NCBI RefSeq assembly: GCF_024129435.1
Contig: NZ_JAMXXN010000002.1
Coordinates: 124,001 to 188,000 of the forward strand
Source: Acinetobacter lwoffii
Lineage (GTDB): Bacteria > Pseudomonadota > Gammaproteobacteria > Pseudomonadales > Moraxellaceae
Length of the DNA: 64,000 nt
Direction: 5' to 3'
The position numbers were made by a program, and so were the translations under genes. Of this stretch, positions 1 to 8,393 are shown piece after piece (the first letter of the stretch is position 1; every line of letters starts with the position of its first letter). The notes beneath the pieces were generated by a model that made no database searches, was not told the origin of the DNA, and was given only the letters and a program-made list of their open reading frames with translations.

Positions 1-13
1 AAAGCTGTTTAAT

Positions 14-41
14 TTAAAGCCCCTCGATTGAGGGGTTTTTT
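14..41 (+). terminator. Rho-independent terminator of a gene left of the window
   Basis: CCCCTC at 20-25 pairs with GAGGGG at 30-35 around a GATT loop. It is preceded by AAAG and followed by six T. It probably ends a plus-strand gene lying outside the window, and could also stop the tetR transcript arriving from the right. Confidence 0.8.
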
Positions 42-67
42 GCCCTTATCTGCTTCCTACAAACGAA

Positions 68-661
68 TTAGCTCTGTGCTTCTTTTAAAAACCCTGATGC
101 AAATAAATTAAATGCATGTAAAGCCTCAGGCAGTACCTGCTCAGGATATTCGCTAGAAGCCACCCAGAGTGCTGCATTCATTGCAGCACCATTTAAAAAT
201 ACCGCAGCAGCTTCCGGATCAACTGTTTTAATTCGGTCTGCTACCAATAATTGTTCAACACATTCACGCGTGGACTGCAAACATCTGTTTTGGCTTGGCC
301 AATGTGCAGGATCACCTAGCACAGCCGGCCCATCACGTAACACAATGCGCTGGAATTCCGGATTTAAGGCATTTTGAATATAGGTCCGCCCTTCCAGCAT
401 CAATCCTTCCCACAGATCATCAGGCTGCTCCAGATGTTGCTGCGCAGATGAAGCCATTTCCGAATCGATTTGATCAACTACCGCAGCAAATAAGCCTTTT
501 TTATCACCAAAATGGTGATACAACGCTCCACGAGTCAGCCCCGCTTCTGCCGTGAGTTTATCCATTGAAGTGTCTGCATAGCCATATTCAGCAAATGTAC
601 GGCGCGCTACTTTTATCAGTTTCTTACGGGTTTCCGCCATTTTTTGTTCACGAACAGACAT
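68..661 (-). CDS. TetR/AcrR family transcriptional regulator
   Basis: A 197-residue one-component repressor. The N-terminal TetR DNA-binding domain spans about residues 10-57. Its helix-turn-helix is typical, with the GLTRGALYHHFGDKKGLF signature at about 41-58. The C-terminal half is the variable ligand and dimerisation domain. The ATG at 661 has GAGG about 11 bases upstream; a second ATG seven codons in is the alternative start. The gene is divergent from the Rid-family gene at 798, and two palindromes lie between them, so it most likely represses itself and that gene. The inducer cannot be told from sequence. Confidence 0.9.
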   Translation of the reverse strand: MSVREQKMAETRKKLIKVARRTFAEYGYADTSMDKLTAEAGLTRGALYHHFGDKKGLFAAVVDQIDSEMASSAQQHLEQPDDLWEGLMLEGRTYIQNALNPEFQRIVLRDGPAVLGDPAHWPSQNRCLQSTRECVEQLLVADRIKTVDPEAAAVFLNGAAMNAALWVASSEYPEQVLPEALHAFNLFASGFLKEAQS

Positions 662-693
662 GAATTACTTTACCTCATCATCATAAAAATTTT

Positions 694-746
694 AATTGAC
701 ATACGCTCCGTATGTCAATTATGTTTACATACGATGCGTATGTGAA
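694..746. promoter_or_regulatory. Two tandem TetR operator palindromes
   Basis: The first palindrome (694-720) has perfect 12-base arms, AATTGACATACG and its complement, around a 3-base centre. The second (724-746) has 10-base arms, TTTACATACG and CGTATGTGAA, around ATG with one mismatch. Both share the half-site ACATACG with CGTATGT and a 3-base centre. Their centres are 28 bases apart, close to an integral number of helical turns. They sit between divergent tetR and the Rid gene, as expected for a TetR-family operator. Confidence 0.85.
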
Positions 747-797
747 AGTTAAGTTGCTTTCACTCACTTATAAATTAGATATTGAATGAGAATAGAC

Positions 798-1193
798 ATG
801 ACTAGAACTGCGATATTTCCCCAAGACCGCCATGCCCTCTATGAACAGCATGGTTATTCTGCTGCGATCAAATCGGAAGACTTACTTTTTGTTTCTGGTC
901 AGGTCGGTAGCCGTGAAGATGGCTCTCCTGAACCAGATTTCGAGAAACAGGTAGAACAGGCTTTTAAAAATTTAGCTGCGACATTGGCAGCGGCTGGTTG
1001 TACTTTCGATGATATCGTCGATGTCACCACATTTCACACTGACCCCGAACGGCAGTTTGAAAGTATTATGAAAGTTAAGCAACAAGTGTTTAATCAAAAG
1101 CCTTACCCAAACTGGACTGCGGTGGGCGTGACTTGGCTGGCAGGTTTTGATTTTGAAATTAAAGTGACTGCCCGTATTCCTCGTAGCACTTAA
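798..1193 (+). CDS. RidA/YjgF/YER057c-family protein
   Basis: About 131 residues, the usual Rid-family size, forming the compact trimeric chorismate-mutase-like fold. The recognisable stretches are LLFVSGQVGSREDG near the start, TFDDIVDVTTFHTD in the middle and the FDFEIKVTARIP ending. RidA proper deaminates reactive enamine/imine intermediates using an Arg in the segment PARSCVEV. Here the aligned segment reads PNWTAVGV, with Trp at that position, so imine deamination of the classical type is doubtful. An ATG four codons upstream (786) is an alternative start; homologues I recall begin MTRT. It is probably repressed by the divergent TetR protein. Confidence 0.87.
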   Translation: MTRTAIFPQDRHALYEQHGYSAAIKSEDLLFVSGQVGSREDGSPEPDFEKQVEQAFKNLAATLAAAGCTFDDIVDVTTFHTDPERQFESIMKVKQQVFNQKPYPNWTAVGVTWLAGFDFEIKVTARIPRST

Positions 1194-1230
1194 GCAAGGT
1201 CAGCACGTGCTTTAATATTCGATTCGCTGG

Positions 1231-1276
1231 CTGAATTAAGATTGTTGATTCAGCTTAAAGTGCAATTCGGTATAAT
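1231..1276 (+). promoter_or_regulatory. Hairpin and probable promoter of the acetyltransferase gene
   Basis: A TATAAT hexamer lies at 1271-1276, 30 bases before the ATG at 1306. The best -35 is TTGATT at 1246-1251 with a long 19-base spacer. It overlaps an inverted repeat, GCTGAAT (about 1231) with ATTCAGC (about 1255). The hairpin may end the Rid gene transcript or be a regulator site. The -10 is convincing; the -35 is weak. Confidence 0.4.
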
Positions 1277-1305
1277 GGTGCATTCCTTGTGGTTATAGCC
1301 TCCTC

Positions 1306-1926
1306 ATGTCTGAAAAGTTAATTAATTCTCTTGTGAATCACTGGTGTGAATTCGAGTTCATCTCAAAAACGGTGAAGAATCCAAATATTCATATCAGAGG
1401 GAATTATTCGTATTATTCAGCCTATTGGGATCAGGGCTTTGAGCGCTGTGTGGTGCGTTATTTACATGACAAGCCATCTACGTCTGAAAAACCGATTGAT
1501 CAGCTTTATATTGGCAATTTCGTCTGTTTCGGCGCTGAATGCGTAATCATGATGGGTGGCAATCAATTACATCGTACCGACTGGATTTCAGCTTTTCCAT
1601 TCGATACACGCAGTTTTGTGCCTACGGGTGATACCATGATTGGTGATGGTTGTTGGATTGGTTCTCGTGCCATGATTATGCAAGGGGTGACACTAGGTGA
1701 AGGTGCTGTGGTTGCCACAGGTGCTGTCGTAACCAAAGATGTACCACCGTATGCGGTTGTCGGTGGTGTTCCTGCAAAAATTATTAAATACCGCTTTCCA
1801 CAGGAAGATATTAAAAAATTGCTTTCCCTCAAAATGTACGACATTGATGAAAAGCAGTTTCTAAAAATGCGTGAGCAGTTGCAGACGGATGATATTAGTT
1901 ATCTAGTAGAATTTTTAAGCAATTAA
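1306..1926 (+). CDS. CatB-like hexapeptide O-acetyltransferase (XAT family)
   Basis: A 206-residue member of the xenobiotic acyltransferase group, the size of CatB enzymes. The N-terminal part contains [16 protein letters not shown] at about 85-100, whose His is the expected catalytic base for O-acetyl transfer from acetyl-CoA. The C-terminal half shows left-handed beta-helix hexapeptide turns ([40 protein letters not shown]). Such proteins acetylate chloramphenicol, streptogramins or unknown hydroxyls; the substrate here is not knowable from sequence. There is no strong ribosome-binding site before the ATG. The gene has no mobile-element flanks. Confidence 0.88.
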   Translation: MSEKLINSLVNHWCEFEFISKTVKNPNIHIRGNYSYYSAYWDQGFERCVVRYLHDKPSTSEKPIDQLYIGNFVCFGAECVIMMGGNQLHRTDWISAFPFDTRSFVPTGDTMIGDGCWIGSRAMIMQGVTLGEGAVVATGAVVTKDVPPYAVVGGVPAKIIKYRFPQEDIKKLLSLKMYDIDEKQFLKMREQLQTDDISYLVEFLSN

Positions 1927-1964
1927 AACTATCATTAAATCATTAAAATTTCAAAAGATTAAGC

Positions 1965-2663
1965 ATGCAAAGTATTCTGAGTTTTGTAAGTGAAAATCCT
2001 ATTTTCTTTACCGTATTATTCACTCTTACGAATATCTTATGGTTGATCTTCTCTTTTTACCAAAAACATAAAAATGATAAAGCTCTAATTGACTACAAAG
2101 CTGAAAAAGATAAAGAATTAGAAGGCTTAAAACATAATTTCGGATTAGAACTTGAAAGGAAAAAGAAAAATTTCGGTATAAAACAAGAAGTTTATGGGGA
2201 GTTTTTTAACAATTTAGATAAATTTCAATCAAAAGCTCAAATTGATTCACAAAAATCAATAAACCTTTATATGCATAACTTTTTGATTGACTTTGTTACA
2301 GCTTCAGAAATAAATGATACAGATGCAATGGCTAAAGCAACTGGCGAATATCATCAAAACCTTCAAAGCTTTTTTGCAAATTTGTTTGATGAACTTAATA
2401 CCCTACAAAATGAATGTAATCGTTTGAAATTTTTTGCCCCTGAAGAGATTCGGATAAAATTAAAAGAAATAACCATAAGTTATGAACAAATTTTCAAAAT
2501 GACTAATCAGTATGTCAGCAATATTTCTAACTTATTTTTTGACGAATCAGCACAAAATGAAATAACTAAAAAATTTACAGCCGATATTCAACCTATTTCA
2601 GATAAATTAAAAACAGATATGGATAATATTGAAAATCTACTAAGATCAGATTTATTTTCATAA
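1965..2663 (+). CDS. Membrane-anchored coiled-coil protein, unknown function
   Basis: I do not recognise a family. The 232-residue product has one N-terminal transmembrane segment (about residues 10-30: FFTVLFTLTNILWLIFSF). A Lys/Glu-rich helical stretch follows (about 35-75, with AEKDKELEGLKHNF), then an all-helical soluble domain. It would be a cytoplasmic protein tethered by its N-terminus. The gene is visibly richer in A and T than its neighbours and prefers AAA, AAT, ATT and TTT codons. It is followed by a terminator and then tRNA-Met. Position and composition suggest a later acquisition. Spacing of 38 bases from the acetyltransferase allows co-transcription. Confidence 0.7.
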   Translation: MQSILSFVSENPIFFTVLFTLTNILWLIFSFYQKHKNDKALIDYKAEKDKELEGLKHNFGLELERKKKNFGIKQEVYGEFFNNLDKFQSKAQIDSQKSINLYMHNFLIDFVTASEINDTDAMAKATGEYHQNLQSFFANLFDELNTLQNECNRLKFFAPEEIRIKLKEITISYEQIFKMTNQYVSNISNLFFDESAQNEITKKFTADIQPISDKLKTDMDNIENLLRSDLFS

Positions 2664-2677
2664 TTTTTAGAAAACAT

Positions 2678-2709
2678 AAAAAAACCCACTCAATCGGAGT
2701 GGGTTTTTT
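2678..2709. terminator. Bidirectional terminator between the AT-rich gene and tRNA-Met
   Basis: CCCACTC at 2685-2691 pairs with GAGTGGG at 2697-2703. The stem has A-runs on the left and six T on the right, so it can stop transcripts from both strands. Confidence 0.88.
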
Positions 2710-2716
2710 CAGAATA

Positions 2717-2793
2717 TGGTGGCTATGACGAGACTTGAACTTGTGACCCCCGCATTATGAGTGCGGTGCTCTAACCAACTGAGCTACATAGCC
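2717..2793 (-). tRNA. tRNA-Met (CAT), elongator
   Basis: Read on the minus strand, the 77-base gene starts GGCTATG and ends CATAGCC, then A and an encoded CCA at 2719-2717. The anticodon loop is CTCATAA, giving CAT, on a 5-pair stem CCGCA/TGCGG. The D-arm GCTCAGTTGGTTAGAGC and the T-loop GTTCAAGTC are standard. The complete 7-pair acceptor stem starts with a G-C pair, so it is the elongator rather than the initiator form. Confidence 0.96.
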
Positions 2794-2800
2794 TTAAACT

Positions 2801-2837
2801 GTGCGCGCATTATGGGATTTTCTGTAAATCACGTCAA
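2801..2837 (-). promoter_or_regulatory. Strong sigma-70 promoter of tRNA-Met
   Basis: On the minus strand TTGACG (2837-2832) is separated by exactly 17 bases from CATAAT (2814-2809). The -10 is followed by the GC-rich discriminator GCGCGCAC, the pattern associated with stringent control of stable-RNA genes. The tRNA 5' end is at 2793. Confidence 0.8.
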
Positions 2838-2869
2838 CCCCATATTGTGCTGTTTGATCAAAATTTGTT

Positions 2870-3244
<375 letters not shown>

Positions 3245-3269
3245 AGCGGCATAGTATCAAATATCGAGA

Positions 3270-4044
<775 letters not shown>

Positions 4045-4111
4045 TTATGTAGAATCTTATTTTAGCAAAAACTTGTTTTTTTGGTGAATAATCCTCATTA
4101 ATTTAAAAAAC

Positions 4112-4139
4112 TTCACCTTATTTCTAGTTGCGGTACAAT
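4112..4139 (+). promoter_or_regulatory. Likely smpB promoter
   Basis: TTCACC at 4112-4117 and TACAAT at 4134-4139 are separated by 16 bases. The -10 is good, the -35 only partial. The smpB ATG follows at 4166. Confidence 0.4.
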
Positions 4140-4165
4140 AGCAGCACGTTTGGAAGTATCAGATT

Positions 4166-4645
4166 ATGGCGAAAGCATCTATTGTAGTAAAAAAAAATAA
4201 TGGCGGTACCATTGCACTAAATAAACGTGCCCGCCACGATTATTTTATTGAAGAGAAATTTGAAGCGGGGCTTTCATTAAAAGGCTGGGAAGTCAAATCA
4301 ATGCGTGCTGGTCGTATGACCATCGTAGAAAGTTATATTACCTTTAAAAATGGTGAAGCGTTCTTGTTTGGTGCACAGGTTCAGCCCTTATTAAGCGCTT
4401 CAACCCATGTGGTGCCTGAAGCAACTCGTACCCGCAAGCTGTTGCTGAATCGCCGTGAAATTGAAAAGTTGATGGGTGCAATTAACCAGAAAGGTTATTC
4501 CTGCGTTCCATTGGCCTGCTACTGGAAAGGTCCACATGCCAAGCTGGAAATTGCTCTGGTGAAAGGTAAGCAGCTTCATGACAAACGTGCCACCGAAAAA
4601 GACCGTGACTGGCAACGTGATAAGGCGCGAATTTTCCATAAATAA
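4166..4645 (+). CDS. smpB: SsrA-binding protein SmpB
   Basis: Binds tmRNA and delivers it to stalled ribosomes for trans-translation. The 159-residue product has the full family layout: [21 protein letters not shown] near the N-terminus, [10 protein letters not shown], and the C-terminal tail [18 protein letters not shown] that folds in the mRNA channel. It is a single gene with its own promoter and a terminator directly after. The tmRNA gene itself is not in this window. Confidence 0.97.
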   Translation: MAKASIVVKKNNGGTIALNKRARHDYFIEEKFEAGLSLKGWEVKSMRAGRMTIVESYITFKNGEAFLFGAQVQPLLSASTHVVPEATRTRKLLLNRREIEKLMGAINQKGYSCVPLACYWKGPHAKLEIALVKGKQLHDKRATEKDRDWQRDKARIFHK

Positions 4646-4664
4646 TGAATTAAAAGTTGAATAT

Positions 4665-4692
4665 AAAAAAACCTCCGCATTTGGAGGTTTTA
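4665..4692. terminator. Terminator shared by smpB and the flavodoxin-like gene
   Basis: AACCTCC at 4670-4676 pairs with GGAGGTT at 4683-4689. A-runs on the left and T-runs on the right suit transcription from both convergent genes. Confidence 0.83.
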
Positions 4693-4700
4693 TTATAACT

Positions 4701-5261
4701 TTAAGCTTTACCGCCCAGTCTTGCCAGAGTCAGGGCAATATATTCCCCAAACCAGAACGCGGTTTTTAAATCGCCTTCAGGTGGAGTCACTTCTACCGGT
4801 GCGTTATCTGACTGGGTCATTAAACCCAAAAAGCTCGACATCCGGTTTAGATCAGTCACGGCACGACCTGTCGGCATTAATGGTAAGCCACTCCATAGCA
4901 TACCGTGCTGCATGGCGAACAGATTGATCTGCTGTAACACTGCCAGCTTATCGCCACTAAGTCCGCCACCATTGGTAAAAGCCGCTGCCAGTTTTCCCTG
5001 CCAGGTACGTGCCAACCAGCGCTTGGAAGACTGTTCCATAAATAGCTTCATGGCAGAGGTCAGGCTACCCATATAGGTCGGACAGCCAAATATAATTGCA
5101 TCGGCGGCATCCAGTACATCCCAGTCTATATGTTCGACATTCATCATATGCACCTGAACACCGGTTTCCCGTGCACCATCGGCAATAAAATTTGCCACTT
5201 TAGCCGTGTGTCCATAAGGACTGTGATAAACAATCGCAACAGATTTGGAAGATAGGGACAT
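4701..5261 (-). CDS. Flavodoxin-fold NAD(P)H:quinone oxidoreductase-like protein
   Basis: About 186 residues in the flavodoxin/WrbA fold. The FMN phosphate loop is SPYGHTAKVANFI at about 15-27. AIIFGCPTYMGSLTSAMKLFMEQ resembles the second FMN loop of WrbA-type proteins, and FTNGGGLSGDK the third. It probably binds FMN and reduces quinones or acts as an electron carrier; the exact substrate is unknown. The ATG at 5261 is chosen because a GAG lies just upstream; a TTG at 5270 is also in frame. It is convergent with smpB. Confidence 0.82.
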   Translation of the reverse strand: MSLSSKSVAIVYHSPYGHTAKVANFIADGARETGVQVHMMNVEHIDWDVLDAADAIIFGCPTYMGSLTSAMKLFMEQSSKRWLARTWQGKLAAAFTNGGGLSGDKLAVLQQINLFAMQHGMLWSGLPLMPTGRAVTDLNRMSSFLGLMTQSDNAPVEVTPPEGDLKTAFWFGEYIALTLARLGGKA

Positions 5262-5301
5262 AACGCTCAAAAGCCAAAAAATTCAGTTAAGTTTAACATT
5301 T

Positions 5302-6042
5302 TCATGTCATAAACACGAATGTCGCCATACGCCCTGTTTTTGGCTCACGGCGATAAGAAAAATATTCATGTGCTTGACGATAAGAACACTGATCCCCACC
5401 CAATACGGTATTTATGCCGTGTTGCTGCAAGATATAACGCGCAATCGCATACAGGTCGGCATAATATTTACCTGCCTGTTCACCGGCCTGAAATGCACTG
5501 TCCAGTTCAGGATATTTACTACAAAAAGCAGCTTTTACTTCAGCGCCAATTTCAAAACATGGCTGACTAATGGCCGCCCCGAGCCAGGCCCAAGTCGGCG
5601 GAGTTTGCATGGCTACAAGGGTATTTTCAATAATCCCACCGGCCAGACCACGCCAGCCGGCATGCAAATTGGCAACTTCCGTACCTTTCGCATTCCCCAT
5701 TACCACAGGTAAACAGTCTGCAGTCATCATCATCAAGGCATGCGCCTTGCGCTGCGTCACCAGACCATCTCCGACCAGTGCGGTAAATGGCATCTGCTCA
5801 TTAATGCTATGACAAATGGTGCTATGCGTCTGGGTCATCCAGGTAATTTTATCTACGCCAAAGGCAGCGAAATCCTGCAATAAAGCCATACGATGCTGTT
5901 GTACCCGTAGCGCATTATCCTGCACATGCAAGGCCAAGTTAAAACCTGCAAGCTCAGGCTGTGCGGATGGCTGTACTTTCGCATGGTGAACGCGAGTCTG
6001 GCCGACATACACACCTTGTGGAAGTCCTGGTACAAATTGCAT
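5302..6042 (-). CDS. pgeF: Peptidoglycan editing factor PgeF (YfiH, laccase-domain)
   Basis: A 246-residue member of the YfiH/multicopper polyphenol oxidase fold. Work on Escherichia coli YfiH links it to editing of wrongly built peptidoglycan precursors, whereas older annotations call it polyphenol oxidase. Metal and active-site motifs are visible: ADCLPV (Cys) and ANLHAGWRGLAGGI (His), plus QTHST earlier. It lies downstream of rluD on the same strand with a 37-base gap, the usual gammaproteobacterial pair, so the two are probably one operon. Confidence 0.93.
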   Translation of the reverse strand: MQFVPGLPQGVYVGQTRVHHAKVQPSAQPELAGFNLALHVQDNALRVQQHRMALLQDFAAFGVDKITWMTQTHSTICHSINEQMPFTALVGDGLVTQRKAHALMMMTADCLPVVMGNAKGTEVANLHAGWRGLAGGIIENTLVAMQTPPTWAWLGAAISQPCFEIGAEVKAAFCSKYPELDSAFQAGEQAGKYYADLYAIARYILQQHGINTVLGGDQCSYRQAHEYFSYRREPKTGRMATFVFMT

Positions 6043-6079
6043 CTCGATTCCTTGCTTTGACGCGAGCTAAATAAAAAGA

Positions 6080-7132
6080 TTAATAGGCTTTGTTTTCGGT
6101 ACGCAGCACTTCAACCAGATTGGTAAAGTCTTCCGGCCACGGTGCTTCAAAGGTCATTTCTTCTTTGGTACGCGGATGGGTCAGACCGAGTTGTACAGCA
6201 TGCAAAGCCTGACGCTTGAAGCCACGCAAAGTATCATCTAATAATTGCGATGCACCTGCAGGCATACGGACACGTGGCATATACACCTGATCGCCCACCA
6301 AGCCAAAGCCGATATAGCTAAAATGCACACGGATCTGATGGGTACGTCCAGTTTCCAGACGGGCTTGAACACGGGTAAAATGCTGGAAACGCTCTTTGAC
6401 ATTGTAATGCGTCACCGCGTCTTTACCACCTGGAAGTACGGTCATTTTCACACGATCCACCGGATGGCGTTTGATTGGTTCATCAATGGTACCGCCAGCA
6501 ATAATATTGCCGTAAACCACCAAGTCATACAGGCGATATACTGATTTTTTCTCAAGCTGTTTGCTTAAGGCAAATTGTGCTTCCAGATTTTTGGCGACGA
6601 CTAACAGACCGCTGGTGTCTTTATCGATACGATGTACCAGACCTGCACGCGCCAGTTCAGCCGATTTCGGATAGTGATGCAATAAAGCATTCACCAAGGT
6701 GCCAGAACTATTGCCAGCGCCCGGATGTACCACCATACCGACTGGTTTGTTGATGACCATAATGTCATCATCTTCATAGATGATGTCCAGTGGAATATCT
6801 TCCGGCAGACTGCGCGTTTGCGCTTCAAGCTCAACATTTAAAGTCAGGGTTTCAAAACCATCACTTTTAAATTTAGGCTTAACCGGTTGACCATTCACCA
6901 ATAAATTGCCATCTTTAATCCATTGCTTTAATTTTTCTCGAGAAAAATCGCTCCAGACCATTGCGGCAATCTGGTCGATCCGTTGCCCGATATAAGTTTC
7001 ATCCAGTTGAAATTGCAACGATAAACGTGTTGCAGTTGCTTCTGAAGTATGGTTATCTGCATCCTCGGAATCTTCAAGTAAATTGAAATCAGTATCAGGG
7101 ATATTAGAATTGGAAGATTGTGCTTGACTCAT
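6080..7132 (-). CDS. rluD: 23S rRNA pseudouridine synthase RluD
   Basis: Makes pseudouridines 1911, 1915 and 1917 in helix 69 of 23S rRNA. An S4 RNA-binding domain lies at about residues 50-110. The catalytic Asp is in GLVHRIDKDTSGLLVVAKN. The protein has 350 residues against about 326 in E. coli; the excess is an N-terminal Ser/Asn/Asp/Glu-rich tail (first 35 or so residues, with DTDFNLLEDSEDADN). It is divergent from bamD and followed by pgeF, the standard yfiO-rluD-yfiH arrangement. Confidence 0.96.
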   Translation of the reverse strand: MSQAQSSNSNIPDTDFNLLEDSEDADNHTSEATATRLSLQFQLDETYIGQRIDQIAAMVWSDFSREKLKQWIKDGNLLVNGQPVKPKFKSDGFETLTLNVELEAQTRSLPEDIPLDIIYEDDDIMVINKPVGMVVHPGAGNSSGTLVNALLHHYPKSAELARAGLVHRIDKDTSGLLVVAKNLEAQFALSKQLEKKSVYRLYDLVVYGNIIAGGTIDEPIKRHPVDRVKMTVLPGGKDAVTHYNVKERFQHFTRVQARLETGRTHQIRVHFSYIGFGLVGDQVYMPRVRMPAGASQLLDDTLRGFKRQALHAVQLGLTHPRTKEEMTFEAPWPEDFTNLVEVLRTENKAY

Positions 7133-7160
7133 TTGCTCATTCAGACAAAAGTGGTTTAAT
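7133..7160 (+). promoter_or_regulatory. Likely bamD promoter
   Basis: TTGCTC at 7133-7138 and TTTAAT at 7155-7160 are separated by 16 bases. They lie 43 bases before the bamD ATG and immediately beside the divergent rluD start. Confidence 0.45.
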
Positions 7161-7203
7161 AGTGCAATTGTAGCTCATTGCCCGTATTAACAGAGGAATT
7201 TTT

Positions 7204-8169
7204 ATGTCGCTACCACATTATAAAATGACAATGCTTGCTGTGACATTAGGCATTGCATCGGCAATGGTAGGCTGTAGCAGTAATCCAAAAAAAGAAGTCG
7301 TGGATAAAGGTCCGGAATCTAGCGAACAGGTTTATATTCAAAAAGCACAGAAAGCGCTAGATCGTAATCAATATACCGATGCAGCAAAACAGTTAGAAGC
7401 GCTGGAAACTTATTTCCCGACCAGTCAGTATGCCCCGCAAGCGCAGCTTGAACTGTTGTATGTGAAATTCCAGCAAAAAGATTATGAAGGTGCGGTTGCA
7501 CTGGCAGAGCGTTTTATCCGTCTGAACCCGCAACATCCAAATGTCGATTATGCTTACTATGTACGCGGTGTCGCCAATATGGAACAGAACTATAACGGCC
7601 TGCTGCGTTATACCTCGCTGAAACAGTCGCATCGTGATGTCAGCTACCTGAAAGTGGCTTACCAGAATTTTGTTGATTTCATTCGCCGCTATCCATCGAG
7701 TACTTATGCAGTTGATGCCGCACAACGTATGCAGTTTATCGGTCAGGAACTGGCTGAGCATGAAATGAACGCAGCACGTTTTAACATCAAGCGTAAGGCG
7801 TATCTGGCAGCAGTTGAACGTGGCTTGTGGGTGATTGAACATTATCCTCAAACTCCGCAGATTCCAGAAGCACTGGCAACGGTTGCTTATGGCTATGCTC
7901 AGCTAGGTGATAAAGCGACTTCTCAGCAATATGTGGATGTATTAAAGCTGAATTATCCGAATCTGGTGAAATCAGATGGGACGGTGAACCTGCGTGCAGC
8001 GCGTAGTGAAGGCAGCTTCTTTAACCGCGCGACACTGGGTATTTTTGGTAAAGAAGCCAAAACTGTAACCGACACCGATGCACAATCGGATACGCCAGAA
8101 ACTGAAAAGCGTAGTATCACCAATCGCATTTCATTTGGCTTGCTGGATCGTCCTAAGACGGCTGAATAA
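7204..8169 (+). CDS. bamD: Outer-membrane assembly lipoprotein BamD
   Basis: Essential TPR lipoprotein of the BAM complex; it sits on the periplasmic face of the outer membrane and links BamA with BamC and BamE. The signal peptide ends in the lipobox SAMVGC with acylated Cys24. Five TPR-like units occupy about residues 40-260. At 321 residues it is much longer than E. coli BamD (about 245), the extra part being a C-terminal tail of about 60 residues rich in Asp, Thr and Ser. GAGGA before the ATG at 7204 fixes the start. Confidence 0.95.
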   Translation: MSLPHYKMTMLAVTLGIASAMVGCSSNPKKEVVDKGPESSEQVYIQKAQKALDRNQYTDAAKQLEALETYFPTSQYAPQAQLELLYVKFQQKDYEGAVALAERFIRLNPQHPNVDYAYYVRGVANMEQNYNGLLRYTSLKQSHRDVSYLKVAYQNFVDFIRRYPSSTYAVDAAQRMQFIGQELAEHEMNAARFNIKRKAYLAAVERGLWVIEHYPQTPQIPEALATVAYGYAQLGDKATSQQYVDVLKLNYPNLVKSDGTVNLRAARSEGSFFNRATLGIFGKEAKTVTDTDAQSDTPETEKRSITNRISFGLLDRPKTAE

Positions 8170-8228
8170 AGCTAAATAAGCCAGCAGCATCAGCAAATAA
8201 GACAGCGCTTTACAGGTGCATTTTCCCC

Positions 8229-8257
8229 AAGGGCAAGGTATCATACTTGCCCTTTTG
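8229..8257 (+). terminator. bamD terminator
   Basis: AAGGGCAAG at 8229-8237 pairs perfectly with CTTGCCCTT at 8246-8254. A short T-run follows. Confidence 0.75.
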
Positions 8258-8393
8258 CGTTGTCTGGCCCAGGCTTGAACAAATCGTGCAAAAGGTATAC
8301 AAAGGAACTTGAAATATTCAATGTTCAACCAGACTATTTTCATTTTTTCAGTGATTTAGACCTTAGATACCAGCACGAGAAGCTTAGCAAACC

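Noticed and set aside
1306..1926. Acquired chloramphenicol resistance gene
   Set aside because: The fold is right but hexapeptide acetyltransferases have many substrates, and there is no cassette, attC site or insertion sequence around it.
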